NCBI RefSeq assembly: GCF_000417505.1
Contig: NZ_APHY01000072.1
Coordinates: 1-32,634, forward strand
Length of the DNA stretch: 32,634 nucleotides
Direction: 5' to 3'
Source of the DNA: Megasphaera sp. NM10
GTDB lineage: Bacteria > Bacillota > Negativicutes > Veillonellales > Megasphaeraceae
Shown: piece after piece, positions 16,523 through 23,183 of the stretch
Numbering within the stretch: position 1 is the stretch's first letter
How the letters are laid out: every line of letters begins with the position of its first letter
The notes under the pieces: generated by a model
Seen by the model: only the letters and a program-made list of their open reading frames with translations
Told to the model about the DNA's origin: nothing
Databases searched by the model: none
Position numbers and translations under genes: made by a program

Positions 16523-17527
16523 ATGAAACCGAAACTTTCTATTTTAGACCCTAATCCGACGCCGCTCCAATACCTGTCCGGCCTGTCGCAGGAATTATTC
16601 CGTGAAATCTATATCAAGCGCGATGACCTGACGCCTTTCGGCGGCGGTGGCAATAAACTGCGTAAATTAGAGTATCTGATGATCGAAGCCCTCAACTCTC
16701 AGGCGACGACCATTGTGACCGTCGGAGCGCCGCAGACCAACCATGGCCGCCTGACGGCGGCTGTTGCCGCGAAATTCGGCCTGAAATGCATTATCGTCGC
16801 TGTCGGCGATACCGATGGCGAACTGAGCGGCAATTTACTCCTCGACGGTATTTTTGGCGCCCGCGTCGTCCTCAAGCATGACGATGGCCGCGACCACGAC
16901 GTCCAGCTCGAAGAAACGGTCAAGAAAGTCATGGCCGCCGAATTAAAGAAGGGTGAACAAGTTTACTTCATCCCCATGGGCGGCAGCGATACGACGGGTA
17001 TGCTGGGCTACATGGACTGCGCCCGCGAACTCGACGCCCAGGCCAAGGAACAGCAGATCGACGGGGCGACGGTCTATGTCGCCGTCGGCAGTATGGGGAC
17101 ATATCTCGGCTTGTACTGCGGCTTGAAAGCCATCCAGTCGAATTTGAAACTGGTAGGCATTGCCGTCATGCCCTTCGACATGGAAAAATTAAAGGCCTAC
17201 TTTAAGCAGGCCAAGGAAGAATATGGCTTTGATTTCGACGGCGACTTCCACGTCGAAACGGGCTATATCGGCAAGGGCTACAACGAACCGGAACCGCGGG
17301 TCCGCGAAGCCATCTACACCATGGCCCGTCACGAAGGCATCCTCCTCGACCCGTGCTACACGGGCAAGATGTTTGCCGGCGTCCTGTCGATGATCAAAGA
17401 AAAGAAAATCAAACTGGGCCGGCAGGTCATCCTCGTGCATACCGGCGGCATGCCTGGCCTCTACACCAAAGCCCATCGCATCAAATTTGAAAACGAACTC
17501 AAAAACCAGATCGAGATTGTGAAGTAA
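16523..17527 (+). CDS. D-cysteine desulfhydrase / ACC deaminase family PLP enzyme
   Basis: This fold-type II PLP enzyme has 334 residues. The PLP lysine is Lys45 in GGGGNKLRKLEYL, followed by GAPQTNHGRLTAA and the phosphate-binding AVGSMGTY. HTGGMPGLY near the C terminus is typical of D-cysteine desulfhydrases, which make pyruvate, H2S and ammonia. ACC deaminase activity is an alternative that sequence alone does not exclude. The start ATG follows AAAGGAGG. A weak promoter (TTTACT at 16462, 17-base spacer, TATGAT at 16485) precedes it, so it may be transcribed alone as well as with the upstream enzyme. Confidence 0.82.
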   Translation: MKPKLSILDPNPTPLQYLSGLSQELFREIYIKRDDLTPFGGGGNKLRKLEYLMIEALNSQATTIVTVGAPQTNHGRLTAAVAAKFGLKCIIVAVGDTDGELSGNLLLDGIFGARVVLKHDDGRDHDVQLEETVKKVMAAELKKGEQVYFIPMGGSDTTGMLGYMDCARELDAQAKEQQIDGATVYVAVGSMGTYLGLYCGLKAIQSNLKLVGIAVMPFDMEKLKAYFKQAKEEYGFDFDGDFHVETGYIGKGYNEPEPRVREAIYTMARHEGILLDPCYTGKMFAGVLSMIKEKKIKLGRQVILVHTGGMPGLYTKAHRIKFENELKNQIEIVK

Positions 17528-17530
17528 GGG

Positions 17531-17579
17531 GTTAGCAGTCAGCCGTTAGCAGTTAGTGGCTCGTGGCTAGTGGCTCGTA
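17531..17579 (+). repeat. Seven-unit heptad array after the PLP enzyme gene
   Basis: Seven consecutive units stay in register: GTTAGCA, GTCAGCC, GTTAGCA, GTTAGTG, GCTCGTG, GCTAGTG, GCTCGTA. The last runs into GGGG of the adjacent element. This is the clearest array in the window. Confidence 0.85.
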
Positions 17580-17670
17580 GGGGACGCCCAAAGCCTTTTT
17601 GGCCCGTCAAGTGCCGACCAACGGAAGGCATAGGACGGCTGCCAAAACGGACAGCAGCGATGGGCGTCCC
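17577..17670. repeat. GTAGGGG element, divergent copy 3
   Basis: It begins GTAGGGGACGCCCA and closes with the inverted TGGGCGTCCC at 17661-17670, a perfect ten-base terminal inverted repeat. Unlike the other copies it lacks the CCCCTAC end and the CACGTG centres. Confidence 0.6.
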
Positions 17671-17694
17671 GCATTCGTGGTCCCTTTCTCTTTA

Positions 17695-17774
17695 TAGTTT
17701 GTAGTACGGAGTTTGTAGAAGAGGGCTTTAAATTTAAAAACCTTCACTACAAACTACAAACCTAAAACTCAAAA
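17695..17774. repeat. Inverted heptad module before the shared terminator
   Basis: The left units are TAGTTTG, TAGTACG, GAGTTTG, TAGAAGA (17695-17722). The right inverted units are CTACAAA, CTACAAA, CCTAAAA, CTCAAAA (17747-17774). Both arms closely match the module after purL. Confidence 0.75.
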
Positions 17775-17805
17775 AGGGGCTGTCGCACATGCGACAGCCC
17801 CTTTT
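17772..17805. terminator. Shared bidirectional terminator (GCTGTCGCA family)
   Basis: AAAAGGGGCTGTCGC pairs perfectly with GCGACAGCCCCTTTT around ACAT. It lies between the convergent PLP enzyme gene and the phosphate transporter gene and can serve both. Confidence 0.92.
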
Positions 17806-17815
17806 ACTATGTCTT

Positions 17816-18811
17816 TTAAAAGAACACTTTTGTCAATATGACGTACGACAAGGCGCCCATGACAGCCGTGCAGGGAATGGTCATGACCCAGGCCGTGACC
17901 ATCTGCCGGGCGACGCTCCAGTGGACAGCTTTGACGCGTTGTGCCGAACCGACACCCATAATCGACCCGGAAACGACGTGTGTCGTCGAGACGGGCAGGT
18001 GCAGCAAGGTGGCCGAGAAGATGACGACCGCTGAGTTCAAGTCGGCTGCAAAGCCGTGGACGGGATGCATCTTGAATATCTTGCCGCCGACGGTACGGAT
18101 GATCTTCCAGCCGCCGACGCTGGTCCCCAGGGCCATGGACAGGGCGCAGAGGAATTTGACCAGGTCCGGTACTTCCAGGCTGGTGATGAAGCCGCCCGAT
18201 ACCAATGCCAGGGTGATGATACCCATGGATTTCTGGGCATCATTGGAGCCGTGGGAAAAAGCCATGAGGGCCGCCGACACGACTTGCAGCCTGTTGGCCG
18301 CCAGGTTTACCTTGGCCGGTTTGAATGAATGGCAGACGGCAAAGATGATCTTCATGATGATGAAGCCCGTAATGATGGCCGAAACCGGTGAAATGATGAG
18401 GGACAGGACGATTTTCAGGATACCCCAGCCGTTGAGGGCGGCTACGCCGGCCGATACGATGATGGCACCGATCATGCCGCCGATGAGGGCGTGAGACGAA
18501 CTGGAAGGCATGCCGACCCACCAGGTCAGGAGGTTCCAGATGATAGCGCCGACCAGGCCGGCGATGATGATCATTTCGTTGACTAACGTCGGCGAGACGA
18601 CGATGTCGCCGCCAATCGTCTTGGCGACACCTGTCGAAATCATGGCGCCGAGGAAGTTGAGGATAGCCGTACCGACGATGGCGACGCCAGGGCGGATGGC
18701 ACGTGTCGATACGCAGGTTGCGATGGCATTGGCCGTATCGTGGAAGCCGTTGATGAAGTCAAAGACCAGAGCCAGGACGACGACCATGATGATGAGCGAC
18801 ATATCAAGCAT
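17816..18811 (-). CDS. Low-affinity inorganic phosphate transporter, Pit family
   Basis: This membrane protein of 331 residues imports phosphate, probably as a metal-phosphate or with protons. The two signature repeats of the family are present: FINGFHDTANAIAT at residues 19-32 and FSHGSNDAQKSMGIIT in the second half. About ten hydrophobic segments are visible. Its start overlaps the stop of the DUF47 gene by eight bases, so the pair is coupled. This order, DUF47 protein then Pit, is common in bacteria. Confidence 0.92.
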   Translation of the reverse strand: MLDMSLIIMVVVLALVFDFINGFHDTANAIATCVSTRAIRPGVAIVGTAILNFLGAMISTGVAKTIGGDIVVSPTLVNEMIIIAGLVGAIIWNLLTWWVGMPSSSSHALIGGMIGAIIVSAGVAALNGWGILKIVLSLIISPVSAIITGFIIMKIIFAVCHSFKPAKVNLAANRLQVVSAALMAFSHGSNDAQKSMGIITLALVSGGFITSLEVPDLVKFLCALSMALGTSVGGWKIIRTVGGKIFKMHPVHGFAADLNSAVVIFSATLLHLPVSTTHVVSGSIMGVGSAQRVKAVHWSVARQMVTAWVMTIPCTAVMGALSYVILTKVFF

Positions 18812-19433
18812 ATTTCATGGTCACCTCTTTAATGGTATTTCCCAGGGTTTCGACGTGGTCGGCCGCTTCTTCCAGGGTCCCTAAGATATCTTTCCAGCGG
18901 ATGACGTTGAGCAGGTCCGTTTCATCGCCGCTGAAGAGCCTGGAAATTTCCTGGCGATAGATATGGTCTACTTCCGATTCGAGGCGGTTCAGTCGTTCAG
19001 CATGACGCATGAGTTTGGCTTCGTTGTGGTCGATATCCTTCAAGAAAGAGAAAATCTTTTTCAATTCTTCGCCCATAGTGACAATCTGTTCGGTCATGGC
19101 GATGGCCGCTTTCGGCGCTTCCGTGACGTGATACATGCTGGTGCGCATGAGAGCGCCCTGCAGGGAATCGATGCAGTCTTCGAGCTGACACGTCAGTTTG
19201 TAAAAATCTTCCCGGTCGATAGGCGTGATGAAGACACGGGACAATTTGAAGATGACTTCCTGGTTGGTTTTGTCCGACGTGTGTTCCAGTTTGACGATTT
19301 CCTTGAGATGCATGGAAATGGTTGAAACGTCCTCCATGACTTCATGGGCGATGAGGGCGCCGCGATGGAAATTTTCGGCGTTGGTCATGAGATAATCGAA
19401 GAATTCTTCGTGCTTGTTGCTGATACTGAACAT
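18804..19433 (-). CDS. DUF47/PhoU-like accessory protein of the Pit transporter
   Basis: This helical protein of 209 residues belongs to the DUF47 family, related to PhoU. Its genes usually sit next to pit and the proteins are thought to regulate phosphate uptake. The motif LEHTSDKTNQEV followed by FITPIDREDFYKL is diagnostic, and RLESEVDHIYRQE resembles the second PhoU-like helix bundle. No membrane segment is seen. The start ATG follows AGAGGAGG, and translation is coupled to pit by an eight-base overlap. Confidence 0.88.
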   Translation of the reverse strand: MFSISNKHEEFFDYLMTNAENFHRGALIAHEVMEDVSTISMHLKEIVKLEHTSDKTNQEVIFKLSRVFITPIDREDFYKLTCQLEDCIDSLQGALMRTSMYHVTEAPKAAIAMTEQIVTMGEELKKIFSFLKDIDHNEAKLMRHAERLNRLESEVDHIYRQEISRLFSGDETDLLNVIRWKDILGTLEEAADHVETLGNTIKEVTMKYA

Positions 19434-19549
19434 GTTATTTCCTCCTCTGTGTACTTAAAATCAGTATATGAGAGACATATCATTGTTTTGAAAAGAATAT
19501 GTAAAGATTGAGTAAATTTTAGCTACATGTTTTATTTTTTTTGAGTCAA

Positions 19550-19558
19550 TGGTATAAT
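19550..19558 (+). promoter_or_regulatory. Extended -10 promoter of the permease gene
   Basis: TGGTATAAT is an extended -10 box identical to that of pepD. The -35 region (TTTTAT) is weak. It places the transcript start near 19565, about 45 bases before a hairpin with a T-run. Confidence 0.55.
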
Positions 19559-19609
19559 AAAAACGGTATTGTTATTTTTTATAGGTATGTATATTGTTAA
19601 GAAAAAATC

Positions 19610-19634
19610 GCTTGCCATGGTGCAGGCTTTTTTT
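19610..19634 (+). terminator. Terminator-like hairpin in the permease leader (possible attenuator)
   Basis: GCTTGC pairs with GCAGGC at 19622-19627 and is followed by seven T. It lies between the promoter and the permease start codon, so a fraction of transcripts may stop there. No known riboswitch aptamer is recognisable in the short leader. Confidence 0.5.
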
Positions 19635-19657
19635 GAACATGAGGTGACTTTTACGAA

Positions 19658-20985
19658 ATGAACGAAAACCTGACTAAACGGATCCATCCCGTTGACGAAA
19701 TGCTGCCGGCTGGCCGGCTCTTTGCCTACGGTCTGCAACACGTCCTGGCCATGTACGCCGGGGCTGTAGCCGTACCGATCATCATTGCCCAGACCCTGCA
19801 CTTGTCGCCGGCTGAACTGGTCCACCTGATCAATGCCGACTTATTTTCCTGCGGCATCGCCACGCTGATACAGACTTTAGGCTTCTGGAAAATCGGCGCC
19901 CGCATCCCGATGATCCAGGGGGTCACTTTTGCGTCGGTCACGCCGATGATCCTCATCGGGGCGGAACACGGAATTACGGCCATTTACGGATCGATTCTCA
20001 TTGCCGGGCTGTTCACTTTCTTCATTGCTCCTTTCTTTAGCCGGTTCATCCGCTTTTTCCCGCCTGTCGTCACGGGGACGATCATCACCATCATCGGTAT
20101 CACCCTGCTGCCGGTAGCCGTCAACTGGATGGGCGGCGGCAATCCGAAGTCGCCGGACTTCGCCTCACCGATGAATTTGTTCCTGGCCTTCATCACCCTG
20201 GTCATCATCATCGCCATTTACCGCTGCGGCAAGGGCTTCTTGAGCAATGTTTCTGTCCTGCTGGGACTCATCGGCGGGACGATCATTGCCATGATTTTAG
20301 GGCAGACGAACTTCGCCGAAGTCGGCAACGCGGCCTGGATTGGGTTAGTCACGCCTTTTTCCTTCGGCTTCCCGACTTTTGATATCGGCTCGATCCTGTC
20401 GATGATCGTCGTCATGATCGTCACGATGGTAGAAACGACGGGGGACTGCATCGCTATCGGGTCCATCGTCGGCCGCCCCATTGGCCGCAGCCGCCTGGCA
20501 CGCTGCCTCCGGGCTGATGGCTTATCGACCTTTATCGGCGGTATCCTCAACAGCTTCCCTTATACGGCCTTTGCCAGAACGTCGGCCTCATCGCCGTCAC
20601 CCGCGTCAAGAGCCGTTTCGTCGTCGCCGCGTCTGGCATCATCCTCATCGCTTTGGGCCTGTTCCCGAAGATGGCGGCTGTCGTCGCCTCTATCCCGAAT
20701 TCCGTCTTAGGCGGTGCAGGCGTAGCCATGTTCGGCATGGTCATTGCCAGCGGTATCCGGGCCTTGAGTAAAGTTAAATTCGACGGGACGTACAATCTGA
20801 TGATTGTCGCCGTCAGTATCGGCGTCAGCATGATCACCCTGACGGCGCCGAACTTTTTCCACAGCTTCCCGTCGTGGGCGAACATCGTCCTGCACAGTGG
20901 CATTACCCTGGGCAGTATTACGGCTGTCGTCCTCAACCTGATTCTGAATGGCAGCGGCCGGGAAGATGATGTAAACGAAGATTAA
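19658..20985 (+). CDS. Xanthine/uracil-type permease, NCS2 family (apparent frameshift near 20575)
   Basis: This is a membrane symporter of about 442 residues for purine bases, most like bacterial xanthine permeases. It starts MNENLTKRIHPVDEMLPAGR, then YGLQHVLAMYAGAVAVP. The substrate-site motif is VETTGDCIAIG, and the NSFPYTAFAQN motif is split by the frameshift. At 20571 the sequence reads TTGCCAGAAC; adding one C gives TTGCCCAGAAC and joins FPYTAFAQNVGLIAVTRVKS to LGLFPKMAAVVASIPNSVLG. It fits the purine salvage genes in this window (xpt, guaD). No terminator separates it from the L,D-transpeptidase gene 54 bases downstream. Confidence 0.87.
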
Positions 20986-21039
20986 ATAAATGTAAATCAA
21001 AATAAAGGCGCATCAGCGCGATGAAAGTGAGGGATTTTT

Positions 21040-22173
21040 TTGCTGAAACGAATGATGGCTCTGACCTGCGTCCTGGCCTTGACCGCTGGAGCTGCCTGGG
21101 CCGATACGCCGGAACTGAAGACTGGACCGGCTCCTTTTGCAGTCAAAGTGGAAATCAAGCCGACGGCGGCGCCGCAGGAAGAAACGAAACCGGCCCAGCC
21201 AGCCGTAACGGCGAAGAAGGACACGAAAAGCCAGACGGCCGCCAAGGAAGGCCAGCAGGCCAAGGCGGTCGAATCGGAAAAGAAAATAGGTATCAACCTG
21301 GCCAGCCGTATCTTAACGCTCTATGAAGGCGATACGAAGGTCAGGATGTATCACGTCGGGGTCGGCAAGACGTCGACGCCGACGCCGACCGGTTACTATG
21401 CCGTCCAATATAAGGAAGTCAACCCAACCTGGGTCGACCCGGATGACACGAGCATCCAGATCGGTTCAGGTCCGGACAACCCTATTGGCTACCGCTGGAT
21501 CGGCTTTTACGGTAACTATGGGATCCATGGGACCAATCATCCTGAATCCATCGGCGGCTATGTATCCAATGGCTGCGTGCGCATGAAAGAAGCCGATGTA
21601 GAAGACCTCTACCAGTATGTATCCGTCGGGACGCCGGTTACGGTCTACTATGACCGCCTGGTCATCGACGTCGACCCGGACCATACGGTTTCTTATTATA
21701 TCTATCCTGACGGCTACGGCTGGCAGTCCCTGAGCATCGCTCAGGTCAAGAAGGCCCTGGCCGGCTATGGCGTAGAAGATTTTGCTGATTTCCAGGAAAT
21801 CTCCGATAAGATCAACGCCTCCGATGGCAACGTCACGTACATCGCCAAGGCTTACGATTTAGTTGTAAACGGCCATAAACTGGCCAAGCGGGCACTGGGC
21901 AAGAATGGCCAGATTTACCTGCCGTCCGTAGCCGTGGCGACGGCGCTGAATCTGGATTTACAGTGGAATTCCCAGCAGGGCATCCTGACCAGTCCTTATG
22001 GCATCGCCCCGGGATACGTCAAGAGCGACGTCGTTTACATGAACGCCGTCGACGCCTACTCCCTGTTCCATCTCAAAGGTGAACTGACGCCGGACTATGT
22101 CTATAATATGTACTCCGTCAAAGGCAACAGTACACCGACCGTCGTCATCTCGCCGGGAAGCGGGAATGATTGA
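21040..22173 (+). CDS. Secreted L,D-transpeptidase (YkuD domain) with C-terminal stalk-like domain
   Basis: This exported cell-wall enzyme of 377 residues should form L,D-crosslinks or attach proteins to peptidoglycan. Residues 1-22 form a signal peptide ending AWA before DTPELK. A Pro/Ala/Lys-rich linker runs to about residue 82. The YkuD domain follows (KKIGINLASRILTLY onward), with catalytic His163 in IHGTNHPES and Cys179 in SNGCVRM. The last 90 residues (DLVVNGHKLAKRALGK, GQIYLPSVAVATAL) resemble the stalk/copper-amine-oxidase-N-like domain common in Negativicutes envelope proteins. I prefer the TTG at 21040 after GTGAGGG; an ATG at 21052 is possible. Confidence 0.87.
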   Translation: MLKRMMALTCVLALTAGAAWADTPELKTGPAPFAVKVEIKPTAAPQEETKPAQPAVTAKKDTKSQTAAKEGQQAKAVESEKKIGINLASRILTLYEGDTKVRMYHVGVGKTSTPTPTGYYAVQYKEVNPTWVDPDDTSIQIGSGPDNPIGYRWIGFYGNYGIHGTNHPESIGGYVSNGCVRMKEADVEDLYQYVSVGTPVTVYYDRLVIDVDPDHTVSYYIYPDGYGWQSLSIAQVKKALAGYGVEDFADFQEISDKINASDGNVTYIAKAYDLVVNGHKLAKRALGKNGQIYLPSVAVATALNLDLQWNSQQGILTSPYGIAPGYVKSDVVYMNAVDAYSLFHLKGELTPDYVYNMYSVKGNSTPTVVISPGSGND

Positions 22174-22195
22174 CGTTTGATGCGATGGCTTTTTT

Positions 22196-22291
22196 GTAGG
22201 GGCTTACACGTGCTTTTTTAGCCCGTCAGGTATATGCAAGATGGCCATGCACCGATTGGCGTGAACGGGCGCCCCACGTGGGCGCCCCTAC
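22196..22291. repeat. GTAGGGG double-palindrome element, copy 4
   Basis: This 96-bp copy begins GTAGGGGCTTACACGTG. It ends with the palindrome GGGCGCCC/GGGCGCCC around CACGT, then CTAC. The middle (GGTATATGCAAGATGG, CCGATTGGCG) matches copy 5. Confidence 0.8.
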
Positions 22292-22321
22292 GACGAACGA
22301 TAAACGACCTACGATGAACTC
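22287..22321 (-). repeat. Heptad array adjoining copy 4
   Basis: On the minus strand the units are GAGTTCA, TCGTAGG, TCGTTTA, TCGTTCG, TCGTAGG, running into GGC of the element. Five units stay in 7-bp register. Confidence 0.75.
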
Positions 22322-22356
22322 AAAAAGAGGCTGTCTTAATGAGACAGCCTCTTTTT
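22322..22356 (+). terminator. Terminator of the L,D-transpeptidase gene (GCTGTC family)
   Basis: AAAAAGAGGCTGTCT pairs with AGACAGCCTCTTTTT around a short TAATG loop. It ends two bases before the -35 box of the next promoter. Confidence 0.9.
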
Positions 22357-22358
22357 CA

Positions 22359-22387
22359 TTGACAAATACTGACATATGTCATATACT
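22359..22387 (+). promoter_or_regulatory. Strong promoter of the NifX-like/glutaredoxin operon
   Basis: TTGACA at 22359-22364, a 17-base spacer and TATACT at 22382-22387. The spacer contains an operator-like palindrome. Confidence 0.8.
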
Positions 22388-22413
22388 AAAATCAAATTAA
22401 TCGACATATGTCA
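22370..22413. promoter_or_regulatory. Two palindromic operator sites (GACATATGTC)
   Basis: Site 1, TGACATATGTCA at 22370-22381, fills the spacer between -35 and -10. Site 2, CGACATATGTCA at 22402-22413, lies just after the expected transcript start. The identical ten-base cores are 32 bases apart, close to three helical turns, so a dimeric repressor could bind both on one face. The regulator is unknown and not encoded nearby. Confidence 0.7.
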
Positions 22414-22419
22414 AAAAAA

Positions 22420-22440
22420 GACGGGCCGCGAGGACCCGTC
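22420..22440 (+). promoter_or_regulatory. Leader hairpin of the NifX-like gene
   Basis: GACGGG pairs with CCCGTC around a nine-base loop in the 5' leader, after a run of A. No T-run follows, so it is not a terminator; it may stabilise the messenger. Confidence 0.4.
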
Positions 22441-22470
22441 TGGTTATTGCAGATTGGAGGAGAAATTGTT

Positions 22471-22869
22471 ATGATGAGAGTAGCAGTTACGTATGAAAAT
22501 GGGAATGTATTCCAGCATTTCGGCCATTCGGAAAAATTCAAGATTTATGATGTCGAAGATGGGCATATCGTCAAGGCTGACGTCATCGACACCAAAGGTC
22601 AGGGCCATGGTGCCCTGGTCGGTTTCCTGCAGGCCCAGGAAATCAATGCCGTCATTGCCGGCGGCATCGGTGGCGGAGCCCAGCAGGCCCTGGCGGCCGC
22701 TTCGATTGACCTCTATGGCGGCGTTACGGGCAGTGCCGATGAAGCCGTCAAGGATTTGCTCAATGGTACGCTGAAATTCAATCCCGACGTAGCTTGCAGC
22801 CATCACGACCAGCAGCATGGCCATGGTGAACATCACTGCGGTTCCCACGGCTGCGGAGGTCATCAGTAA
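22471..22869 (+). CDS. NifX/NafY-family (dinitrogenase Fe-Mo cofactor biosynthesis domain) protein with His-rich tail
   Basis: This small protein of 132 residues belongs to the NifX/NafY/YaaK-like fold, which binds metal-sulfur clusters or cofactors. Family features are MRVAVTYENGNVFQHFGHSEKFKIYDVEDG at the start (split here: VAVTYENG, FQHFGHSEKFKIY) and AVIAGGIGGGAQQAL. Residues after about 110 form a tail rich in His, Cys and Gly (HHDQQHGHGEHHC, GSHGCGGHQ), a probable metal-binding segment. I start at the ATG at 22471, after GGAGGAG; an upstream in-frame ATG at 22408 lies in the operator region and is unlikely. No nif genes are near, so a general metal or redox role is likelier than nitrogen fixation. 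Confidence 0.82.
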   Translation: MMRVAVTYENGNVFQHFGHSEKFKIYDVEDGHIVKADVIDTKGQGHGALVGFLQAQEINAVIAGGIGGGAQQALAAASIDLYGGVTGSADEAVKDLLNGTLKFNPDVACSHHDQQHGHGEHHCGSHGCGGHQ

Positions 22870-22901
22870 CCTGTCTGTTCCCTGGAAAGGAGACGATTCC
22901 C

Positions 22902-23183
22902 TTGAAGAATATCACCGCTTTTTATATGAACGGCTGCCCCTATTGCAAGGGCGCCAAAGAAGCCTTGGCTGAACTGATCGAAGAAAATCCGGCTTACCGC
23001 CAGGTAGCCGTCGACTGGTACGAAGAATCGGAACACCCCGAAGTCGTACAGGGCCATTCTTACTACTATGTGCCGTCTATGTTCATCGGCACGGAAAAAC
23101 TCTACGAAGCCCAGCCAGGCCAGTCTTATGACGACATCAAGGCCCATGTCAAAGCGGCCCTGGATGCGGCGCTGAAGGCTTAA
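22902..23183 (+). CDS. Glutaredoxin-like thiol-disulfide protein
   Basis: This 93-residue thioredoxin-fold protein has the active site CPYC at residues 12-15 (MNGCPYCKGAKEAL), as in classical glutaredoxins. The cis-proline region is YYYVPSMFIG. The start is TTG at 22902, eight bases after AAAGGAGA. It follows the NifX-like gene by 32 bases with no terminator, so the two share the operator-controlled promoter. Its stop codon overlaps the stop of the convergent bioA gene. It may reduce disulfides or work with the NifX-like protein on metal clusters; that link is inferred from the operon only. Confidence 0.83.
   Translation: MKNITAFYMNGCPYCKGAKEALAELIEENPAYRQVAVDWYEESEHPEVVQGHSYYYVPSMFIGTEKLYEAQPGQSYDDIKAHVKAALDAALKA

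Noticed and set aside
17531-17579. CRISPR-like array
   Set aside because: Units are 7 bp with no spacers and no cas genes are present; it is a tandem heptad array.
22471-22869. Nitrogen fixation role for the NifX-like gene
   Set aside because: No nif structural or assembly genes lie nearby, and this fold is widespread in non-diazotrophs.
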